This document shows, in pieces, positions 1-6,800 of a stretch of 6,915 nucleotides of DNA. Position 1 is the first letter of the stretch. The number at the start of each line of letters is the position of its first letter. Location of the stretch: the NCBI GenBank assembly GCA_012270625.1, contig JAAXHZ010000185.1:1-6915 (forward strand), read 5' to 3'. A model generated the notes under the pieces. The model saw only the letters and a list, made by a program, of their open reading frames with translations, searched no databases and was not told the origin of the DNA. The position numbers and the translations under genes were made by a program. Origin of the DNA: Dehalococcoidia bacterium (lineage in GTDB: Bacteria > Chloroflexota > Dehalococcoidia > SAR202 > UBA11138).

Positions 1-2
1 TG

Positions 3-506
3 CCGGAGGACGGCCTTGCCGCCTTTGGGGACGAGGGCGACGACCTGATGATGGCGCTGGCCCGCAAGATCGTCAGCGGCGACGAGGAGGAAGAGGACGA
101 GGCCGAAACGGTTGAAGCAGTCTTCGCTCAGGCCAAAGACGCCCAGGCCGCTTCCGAGGAACTGCTGGTGGACGACGACTGGAAGCTGGTGGATGGCGAG
201 ATGGAGGCCGTAACGGTCAACGGCAACGGCAATCACGACGCTATCGGCCCGACGGTCGAACTGGCAGTGGGCGGGAACCTGCCCGCCAGCAGGAACGGCC
301 ACGCCCCTGTCCCGGCGAATGGCAACGGACACCACGTAGAGGCCGAGGAGCCGCAGCAGACGCTGTTCTCCTGGGCCGAGTTCATGGCCGAGGAGCCGGA
401 GAGGCCGAAGCGCCGGGGCCGAAAGCCTCAGCCCGCGAGCATGTCCATGTTCGAGTGGGCACTGAGCATGGAGCAGGAACGAGCGACGGTAGGCATCGGG
501 CGCTAA
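3..506 (+). CDS. Acidic low-complexity protein with AT-hook-like patch, C-terminal part (5' end outside window)
   Basis: The frame is open to the left edge, so this is probably the last 167 residues of a longer protein. ATG codons at 48 and 51 are possible starts, with a GAGGG about 10 bases upstream, but the acidic coding character continues upstream of them. The first half is very acidic (a run of E/D near bases 84-105), followed by an Asn/Gly/His-rich linker. Near the end is a basic patch K-R-R-G-R-K-P (bases 408-428) that resembles an AT-hook core. It lies between two copies of a short motif, F-S-W-A-E-F-M-A-E-E (366-395) and F-E-W-A-L-S-M-E-Q-E (450-479), sharing F-x-W-A-x-x-M-x-x-E. No catalytic domain, signal peptide or membrane segment is visible. 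I do not recognise the family. The basic patch allows DNA binding and the F-x-W-A motifs could be peptide ligands for a partner protein; both are inference. The gene converges on the two minus-strand genes. Confidence 0.75.
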   Translation, partial: PEDGLAAFGDEGDDLMMALARKIVSGDEEEEDEAETVEAVFAQAKDAQAASEELLVDDDWKLVDGEMEAVTVNGNGNHDAIGPTVELAVGGNLPASRNGHAPVPANGNGHHVEAEEPQQTLFSWAEFMAEEPERPKRRGRKPQPASMSMFEWALSMEQERATVGIGR

Positions 507-518
507 GCCGCCGAAGAT

Positions 519-554
519 AGGGGCAGCCAACGTTGACTTACGTTGGCTGCCCCT
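519..554 (+). terminator. Perfect 15-bp hairpin, probable terminator of the plus-strand gene
   Basis: Bases 519-533 (AGGGGCAGCCAACGT) are perfectly complementary to 540-554 (ACGTTGGCTGCCCCT), with a 6-base loop TGACTT. The hairpin begins 12 bases after the stop at 504-506, which is typical terminator placement. No T-run follows (TGCCGTCCC), so it is either an intrinsic terminator without a U-tract or a 3'-end stabilising structure. Being symmetric, it could also act on transcripts coming from the minus strand. Confidence 0.65.
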
Positions 555-589
555 GCCGTCCCGCATATGATGTTGGGGCTCCCCTTAAT

Positions 590-612
590 GGTCATGTGTG
601 TGTGACCTTTTT
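590..612 (+). terminator. Candidate Rho-independent terminator with T5 run
   Basis: GGTCA (590-594) pairs with TGACC (603-607) around a TG-repeat loop, and five T residues (608-612) follow directly. The stem is short (5 bp, perhaps extended by two G-T wobble pairs), so it would be weak alone. It lies 36 bases beyond the strong hairpin and could be a backup terminator for the plus-strand gene. Confidence 0.4.
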
Positions 613-645
613 GCATTTCAGTGAGCTAACCTTCTCTTGCTACCG

Positions 646-676
646 CTCTCGATGTCGTCCGGCCACGCATCGGGGG
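646..676. other. Inverted repeat / hairpin in the convergent gap
   Basis: CTCTCGATG (646-654) pairs with CATCGGGGG (668-676), with seven Watson-Crick and two G-T pairs on the plus strand. After one bulged T (655), the stem continues as CGT (656-658) with ACG (665-667), closing on a CCGGCC loop. That gives about 12 pairs in 31 bases. No T-run lies on either side. Its role is unknown. Confidence 0.4.
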
Positions 677-794
677 AACGGGGACAGGGACCATGTGTGC
701 TGGATGCCGTCCTTCCACTTCAGGCACCTCCGTCTGAGACCATGCCGATTGGAACTCACTTAAGATTCTAGCCGGAAGGCAACGTTGCTATCGT

Positions 795-856
795 CTGAGC
801 GTGTCCTGTTCAACGAGGGGAAGTCTCTCCCTTCCCTTGTTGAACCAAAGGCTCAG
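795..856. other. Long two-part hairpin, possible bidirectional terminator or structured RNA
   Basis: The inner arm 808-823 pairs with 831-845 (GTTCAAC with GTTGAAC, then GAGGG with CCCTT, then AAG with CTT), giving 15 pairs including one G-T and one bulged G at 820, with a 7-base loop. An outer stem CTGAGC (795-800) with GCTCAG (851-856) encloses it, separated by an internal loop of 7 and 5 bases. It lies about 135 bases beyond the stop of the minus-strand operon. No U-tract is visible in either direction. Confidence 0.45.
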
Positions 857-900
857 GGCGGTATGTCCTTAACCGCGTAGAATAGCCTACCGAATGGCGT

Positions 901-955
901 CGTTGGCGGCCCGACCGGCGGCACGTAAGCGATGGGTGCCGCAGCCCAGGCAACG
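901..955. other. Nested inverted repeat just downstream of the minus-strand operon
   Basis: GCGGCAC (918-924) pairs with GTGCCGC (936-942) around an 11-base loop. CGTTG (901-905) with CAACG (951-955), and GGC (908-910) with GCC (944-946), can pair outside it. It starts 37 bases after the stop codon at 992-994 when read on the minus strand, the right place for a transcript-end structure, but no T-run follows. This is a by-eye pairing in GC-rich DNA, so chance is possible. Confidence 0.3.
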
Positions 956-991
956 GCTCTCCTCAGAGTGCGTCCTCACTGTCCCAGCCGG

Positions 992-3829
992 CTAGGGAGG
1001 ATATTCCCACGTGACCCTTACCGGCTCCGAGTGGACGTATTCCCCCGATGACCCACTGAGCCGCGCTGCCGCTCGGTAGTTCAGCGTCCCGCCGCCGGGT
1101 GCCCTTACTGCATACGGCAGGGAGGTGATGATCGTGTTCCAAGTACCTGACCATGACTGGACTTGTATCTGCTTCTCAACTGCCAGACCTGCGGGCAAAG
1201 TCGTCACGTCCACATCGATCTTCACCCATACGAGGTGCCCCACCGACGATCCAGGCGACACCGTCAGCGTGACTCCACTCTCCGGGACGCAGTTCTCCGG
1301 CGTCGCCGATGCGCTCTCAGACCACAGCCCCGCACGTTTGTTGACGCTCGTCCCGTCCCCGTACGATCCAACGCGAAACTCGTGACTCAGCCCGCAGGCA
1401 AGGTCGGTCACCGTGTGCGACGTCCCCGACACCGTCTCCGATGACGTACTCCACGATCCCTCGTTCTCCGCTATCCGGTACTGCACGTGATAGCCTGACG
1501 AGCCAGTCACGGCTGTCCAGGTTAGGTCGATATTTCGTTCGCCTTGGGCCGTGGCCGTCAGGCTCTCAGGTGGAGGCGCGTACACCGGGGGCGGCTGCGC
1601 CGGTGTGAAGGTGTCGGTGCTGCCGTCGTCCGGCGTGATGTCGTCATAGGCTCCAATGTCTTTGTAATGCTGTGTCACCTCACCGATGTTGGCGATGCGC
1701 TTCCCGGCGAAGGCGTCGCTGGCCGCAGCAGCGGTGACTCGACTCTTCAGGTCGGCCAAGGTCTGCGTGTGTTCGGGGTCCCCTTCCAATGTCCCATGGC
1801 GGACCGCATGCACCACTTGGTCATCGTCAATCTGAAGATCCCACTGGGCGATAACTTGCCACGCTTCAAACGCGATGGCGTTGTGCGACCCCATAGGCGC
1901 TAGGAACGCCACGCTCTCCCGATCTCCGACAATGCCGCTTAGCGACGATTCAGCGTCCCTGATTAGCTGATCAAGCGACGCTCGATGCTCGCCCTCGGTC
2001 ATAAGGGGTTGGTCCTCGAATCTCCCCGAAGTGTGGGCTCGCACGTACAGGTCGTAGGACAACGCCGTCTCGGCCATGTCATATGCGACCGTGAGCGTAG
2101 TGGGACCGCTGCCCAGCAGGTACTCATGGACGGTGTAATCAGCGTAGCAGTTCAGAGACGAGTATTCGGTCGTCAGCCCCCCTCTTGCCAGCGCAGTCAA
2201 ACTCGCCCGCATAGTGTCGCGGATGGTCGGCCCCATCAATTCGACGTAGGCTGTGAACTGACGCTCCACCTCGGCCGCAGAGGGCAGCGCCTCGCTGTCA
2301 TCCATACCTAGCCAGAACCGGATCGCCTGCTCCCTCTGAACAAGCGTTCTGGCTATGCCCTGCCACTCGCATCGCACCGAATCGGGGAGGCCCGTTCCAC
2401 GGAAGACTATATGCGTGGGGGATGCTTCTGCCGCAAACATCCCCTTTTCCACCAACTCCTCCACGGTGGGAGTTTCTTCCTCAGTGTCGTATGCAGCCCC
2501 ACCTGTGTTCGGAGTAAACAGTCCTATGCCGCTAACGTCGCGCGGTTCGCAGGATGCGTACGATGACGAGTCTTCGGCGCATGGCGGCGCTGTGGTACCG
2601 TTCAGAGCCGAGGTTGTGGGGACATCTTCCCACTCGAAGTCGTAGCGGGGATTCCACACCTGGCCCTCACCTGCCACGAGTTTACCTTCGGACCGCCTAA
2701 TTAGTACCAGTTTGTCAGAACCGTCCGGTCGCATGGTAAAGAGGACAACTTCTCGATCCTGAGGGACAGCGTTCTCATCGAATTGAATCTGAACGGCTAT
2801 CCTGGAGCCGTCAGGCGACCACATGCCGTGGGCTCGGTCGATCTCATCTGAATTTAGAGAGCGTTTGAAGGCTCGAGCTTGGGAGCCGTCCGTCTTGACG
2901 ACAACTAGTGGATACCTTCCGTACCGAATCTCAGAACCGTCGGGAGACCAGCGCAGATGGCCTCTACCCCAACTTGGATAAGGTTTCTCCAACTCAAAGA
3001 CCGCCCGCAGACCAGTGCCGTCCCGGCCTATCTCAAACATCGCTGAGCCGCCATTTTTCCCACCAAAGAACGCTATGCGCATCCCGTCGGACGACCAAGC
3101 AGGCTCGCCTCCGGATGCCGATAACCGCCTCAGGTCAACGCCGTCCCATCTGACGGTATGGATTACCGACTGCCAGCGAGAGGAGGATCTCTGAGTAGAA
3201 TCGTCAGTCACTGTTACCAGTTCTTCGCCCAAGAACGCAAGGTAACGCCCGTTGGGAGACCAGACCGGAGGACTGTGGTCTGGTGTCCTGATATCCGCCG
3301 CCAAGCTCCGCACGTCCGAACCGTCAGCCGCCATGGTGAAGAGGGTGAACTCGCTGAGATGCCCCAGACGGTCGGACAGGAAGGCAATGCGAGTTCCGTC
3401 GGGAGACCATACCGGGGTAACGTCATTAGCCTCGTTCTCCGTTAGCCTCCGCTCCTCGGAGCCGTCCAGCGCCGACGACACCAACTCGTAGTTGAACCTT
3501 CCCTTGGTCTTGAATCTACGCATGTATAGGACCCGGTCCCCATCAGGAGAAATGTCCGGGGCATGAGCTTCGAGATATCTACCGTGAGGACTATAGACCG
3601 TTGCCAACTGGGAACCGTCGGCTTCGACCACATAAACCCTTCCTCCACTTTCTAGCACAAGGCTTGTTCCGTCCGGCATCCAGTGAGGGTATCCTGAAGG
3701 TACTGCGTAACTGTATCCGAACTCGATAAAGGCGGCATCGCCGCACTCCATCGCCGTCAGGCAAAGCGCCGCTGCTGCCAACGCTGGTACAAAGGCGCAC
3801 CTTCGCAGTTTCGCGATGAAGGTTCTCAT
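992..3829 (-). CDS. Exported PD40/TolB-like seven-bladed beta-propeller protein with fn3 and unassigned central domain
   Basis: This is a complete gene of 945 residues. The N-terminus has a signal peptide: basic residues R2, K7, R9, R10, then a hydrophobic stretch to about 27. Cys29 is not in a good lipobox, so signal peptidase I cleavage is more likely than lipidation. Residues 49-376 hold seven propeller repeats with the hallmark W-S-P-D-G then D-G-S pattern, starting near 49, 91, 138, 187, 242, 291 and 334; TolB itself has six. Residues about 400-745 contain C417, C427, C487 and C561 and an alpha-helical-looking stretch that I cannot assign to a family. A Pro-rich linker (746-754) leads to an fn3 domain (about 755-845, with C812 and C847 possibly paired). 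Residues 853-943 form another beta-rich domain, and no membrane anchor or sorting signal follows. The ATG overlaps the stop of the upstream protease gene. The role is probably extracytoplasmic binding; the ligand is unknown. It is not TolB: too long, and no Tol-Pal genes are nearby. Confidence 0.93.
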   Translation of the reverse strand: MRTFIAKLRRCAFVPALAAAALCLTAMECGDAAFIEFGYSYAVPSGYPHWMPDGTSLVLESGGRVYVVEADGSQLATVYSPHGRYLEAHAPDISPDGDRVLYMRRFKTKGRFNYELVSSALDGSEERRLTENEANDVTPVWSPDGTRIAFLSDRLGHLSEFTLFTMAADGSDVRSLAADIRTPDHSPPVWSPNGRYLAFLGEELVTVTDDSTQRSSSRWQSVIHTVRWDGVDLRRLSASGGEPAWSSDGMRIAFFGGKNGGSAMFEIGRDGTGLRAVFELEKPYPSWGRGHLRWSPDGSEIRYGRYPLVVVKTDGSQARAFKRSLNSDEIDRAHGMWSPDGSRIAVQIQFDENAVPQDREVVLFTMRPDGSDKLVLIRRSEGKLVAGEGQVWNPRYDFEWEDVPTTSALNGTTAPPCAEDSSSYASCEPRDVSGIGLFTPNTGGAAYDTEEETPTVEELVEKGMFAAEASPTHIVFRGTGLPDSVRCEWQGIARTLVQREQAIRFWLGMDDSEALPSAAEVERQFTAYVELMGPTIRDTMRASLTALARGGLTTEYSSLNCYADYTVHEYLLGSGPTTLTVAYDMAETALSYDLYVRAHTSGRFEDQPLMTEGEHRASLDQLIRDAESSLSGIVGDRESVAFLAPMGSHNAIAFEAWQVIAQWDLQIDDDQVVHAVRHGTLEGDPEHTQTLADLKSRVTAAAASDAFAGKRIANIGEVTQHYKDIGAYDDITPDDGSTDTFTPAQPPPVYAPPPESLTATAQGERNIDLTWTAVTGSSGYHVQYRIAENEGSWSTSSETVSGTSHTVTDLACGLSHEFRVGSYGDGTSVNKRAGLWSESASATPENCVPESGVTLTVSPGSSVGHLVWVKIDVDVTTLPAGLAVEKQIQVQSWSGTWNTIITSLPYAVRAPGGGTLNYRAAARLSGSSGEYVHSEPVRVTWEYPP

Positions 3830-3838
3830 CGGTCCACC
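3826..3838 (-). promoter_or_regulatory. ATGA stop/start overlap with weak Shine-Dalgarno (translational coupling)
   Basis: On the minus strand, the protease gene's TGA (3828-3826) shares bases with the propeller gene's ATG (3829-3827), giving ATGA. A GGTGG (3838-3834) sits four bases before the ATG and is only a partial Shine-Dalgarno match. The weak site plus the overlap suggests that ribosomes ending the first gene restart on the second, which supports choosing this ATG. Confidence 0.7.
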
Positions 3839-6800
3839 GTCTGGTACAGGGCGTATAGGGCCAGAATGTCAAAGGGATGTGGCGAGCAGTCCGCTTCCCA
3901 TCGGTCTTGTTTACCCTCCTCAATCACATCGTTCTCGTAGTTCTGTGGGACTTCGTCATCGTAATTCAGCACTGCATCCGGGACCGTCGGATGTGACCTC
4001 TCATACGCTCTACGCTTAAACGGCAGGTCCCGGAGCTCATAGTCTGATAGACCCAGGGCATGGCCGGCTTCGTGCACCAACAGTTGGTAGCTGTAGAACC
4101 CCGCGTCTGGATTGTCACCGCTGGGCCTCGCTTGGCACGTGTTGAAGACCACGTCATTGTCGTCATATTCCAAGTCGCTGCCGGGTACCGTAGGAGTGGA
4201 ATTCGCTGCCTTATCGATCAAGACATCAGTGCTGCCGGAAGTAACCCATCCAATGCCCAGGAATTTCCGTTTCAGCGGCAGGTCCGCTCCCCTGTCTTCA
4301 TTGGTGTAGTCCTGAGAAATCACGCACGCGGAGGCAAAGAAAACGCACTGGGACAGTACCCCGTCCACCAGCCTCGGCCACCGAAGCACTTGCTCCTTCC
4401 AATCTTGCGTATCGACCATATACACTTCGTTGGTTGTGTTGGAAATGGACACGAACATCGTGATCGGTGCGCCGGGGAGTGGAATGTCTATGCCCAGCAC
4501 GGAGAGAGTGCAGTCCTTCACGGTGGGGTGCATGGTCACGAGGCCCGACGACGATTCCTCCCACTGCCGGAAGGCGTGCTGGACCAGCTTCCCCCACTGC
4601 GTTTGTTTGTCTTCAGGATGGAAACTGTTCTCACAGACCGTGTAGTGGAACTCCCTGTCTGGCCAGTGGCCAAAGAACGGATACGTTGCCACCCGGTCAC
4701 CATCGTTCGGAAATCTTTGAGAACCGGACGTGGGCGCAGGCCAAACATACACATCCCGTCCGGCAAATACGCGAGTGGTTACGGTTGTCCCGGATGTCGT
4801 GGTGACCAACTCATACCTGAGCTGGATGGCGTAGATGTCGTTGTAGTCTAGACCGGTGATCTCAGAACTGGTGCGGCCACTGACCGGTGTGTTCTTGGTC
4901 GTCTCATCAGTCAAATAGACGTAGGGGTTCCAGTTGGCCTTCTTATGGTCGCCGCCGAGTTTGCGGTACCTGAAGTGGTATTCTCCACCGGCATACTTCG
5001 AGTCGCCCAAGACTTTACTGCTCTCTATCGCGTGCCAGGTAAGAGATGCCTTGCCGGAATCGTCGGTGGACCTCCCGTCGGCCTGGGTTATGGGCGTATC
5101 GATCAGCACGACCGTTTCGCTGTAACCGCTATCCAGCAACCCAGCCCCGTCGCCTTTCGCCTTCACCCGAATCTCGTAGGCGTACGGGGAGTCTCCTAGC
5201 CCCTTCTCCGGGCTGGTGGGTGACATCATGTCATCTAAGTCAATGTCCATAAGGGAACCGCTTCGAGATACAGTACGCGGCGATGACCATGCGTCGCCTA
5301 ACGGCTGAATCTCCACTACGTACTCTGTAAGAGGAGAATTGCGGGACCCATCCCAAAACAGCCTGGCATGTCGCAGCGGAAGCGGAGTGATGTCCAAGCC
5401 GGTCGGCGCGACCGGTTGCAGGCTCACAGGCTTCTGCGCGCTCCATTCGGAATCCCCACGGCTGTTCTGGCCTCTGGCTCTATATAGATAATCGACGCCG
5501 TTCAGCAGCCCGGTAATGGTGGCTGTGGAATCGGAGAAGCTGATCTTGTAATTGTCAAACGGCAGCGTGCGGAATCTTGGATTTGGTTGCTCACCGAACC
5601 ATTGTTGGACCTCGAAAGAATCGGTGTCAGGGGCCAACTGCATTTCGAGGGTTACAGTTCCGTCGCTTGTCGTATAACTCACTATCGTAGGCGGGTCCGG
5701 AGGCCCGAGGACTTTGACGTACTTCTTGACGCTGGCGATAACAGCGCCGCCTGAGCGCAACTCTCCCGTTACCCAGCCGCCAACCTTATCGCACCCTTTC
5801 ACGCTGAGAGACGTCGTATGTGAAGTCCGGTTAGCCGGCACAGTGCGGTCTTCCTGGCGGTCTGAACAGTCGCTGTCGAACCCGATGTCGCCGTTGTCGG
5901 TGGTGACCCGGATAGTGTAGCTCTGCGACGAGTCCAGATTTGAAGCGGTAACGGAGAAGATATCCGACTGGCCCTTCTCCATCTCCTCTACTAAGTCCAC
6001 TAACTCTATTCGAGGGCTCTCGTCGACAGTCACTTGGTGGCTGTCGGTGTCGATCCCGGAGCCAGACAAACGTAACTCCGCCGTTACCCAGCCTCCACCT
6101 CCGTCACACCCCCACAACGTCAGCGAGACGCTGTAGGAGGTCTGGTTGGCCGGAACGCTTCTGTCATCCTGCCGATCCGAGCAGTCGCTGTTGAACCCGA
6201 TGTCGCTGTTGTCGGTGGTGACGCGTATGGTGTAACTCTGGGACGAGTCCAGGTTGGAGGCATCCACTGTGAAACCATCCGACGCTCCTTTCCCCAACTC
6301 CGAGATCAGCCCTGTAATGGTTATCTCTGGCGGCTCGGTGACGGTCACGTCCCGCCACGCGGTGGCAACGGTCGTGCCTCCTTGGCTCAACGCCGCCGTT
6401 ACACGGCCATTACCCTCGGCACATCCCCACAACGTGATGGAGACGCTATAGGAGGTCCGATTGACCGGAACAGCCCGATCCTCCTGTCTGTCCACACAGG
6501 TGTTCTCGAACCCGATTCGGCTGTTGTCGGTGGTAATCCGTATGGTGTAGCTCTGAGTCGAGTCCAAGTTGGAGGCGTTCACCTTAAAGCTATCGCTTGC
6601 ACCTTCTCCCATGCTGACGACCAGTCCGGTAACGGTAACGCTAGGAGTGGGCGCAGGGGTCGTGCCCGTCGCGGTGTTCGACGGGCTGCTGTAGGTCAAT
6701 GAGTAGTTGACGCCGTCACCGCGTGCCTTCACCCGAAAGTCGTAGCTCGTAGAGGCGGACAGCCCGCTGACCGTCGTCGATGGGCCGGAGTAGACGTACT

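Larger units (their letters stand above)
507..991. other. Convergent intergenic region with several hairpins, no credible gene
   Basis: This is the gap between the stop codon of the plus-strand gene and the stop codon of the minus-strand operon, so both flanking transcripts run into it. Only a 76-codon plus-strand frame (533-763) is open, and it is rich in Cys, Arg and His, starts inside a hairpin and lacks coding character. The region holds five inverted repeats (519-554, 590-612, 646-676, 795-856, 901-955), listed separately. I found no tRNA, RNase P RNA, SRP RNA or tmRNA signature by eye. Confidence 0.7.

Noticed and set aside
533..763. 76-codon open frame on the plus strand in the intergenic gap
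   Set aside because: Its start is inside the perfect hairpin, it has no clear ribosome site, and its Cys/Arg/His-rich content does not look like a protein.
821..837. RNase P RNA-like motif (GAAGTC) in the intergenic hairpin
   Set aside because: The conserved RNase P core sequences are not present around it, and the bases are explained by the hairpin itself.
963..1154. 63-codon minus-strand frame overlapping the end of the propeller gene
   Set aside because: It is in another frame of the well-supported propeller gene, and nothing in its product looks conserved.
992..3829. TolB of the Tol-Pal system
   Set aside because: The protein is about twice TolB's length, has seven blades, lacks the TolB N-terminal domain, carries fn3 and an unknown domain, and sits beside a protease rather than tol/pal genes.
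4060..4851. 263-codon open frame on the plus strand
   Set aside because: It lies wholly antisense to the protease domain, whose conserved zinc motif and helices prove the minus-strand reading. Long antisense frames are common in GC-rich genes.
5701..6645. CRISPR array or noncoding tandem repeat
   Set aside because: The period is 315 bp, contiguous without spacers, and in frame within a coding region.
6730..6732. GTG as the start codon of the protease gene
   Set aside because: The same frame continues 61 codons to the window edge and encodes the strands of an fn3 domain, so this GTG is an internal Val codon.
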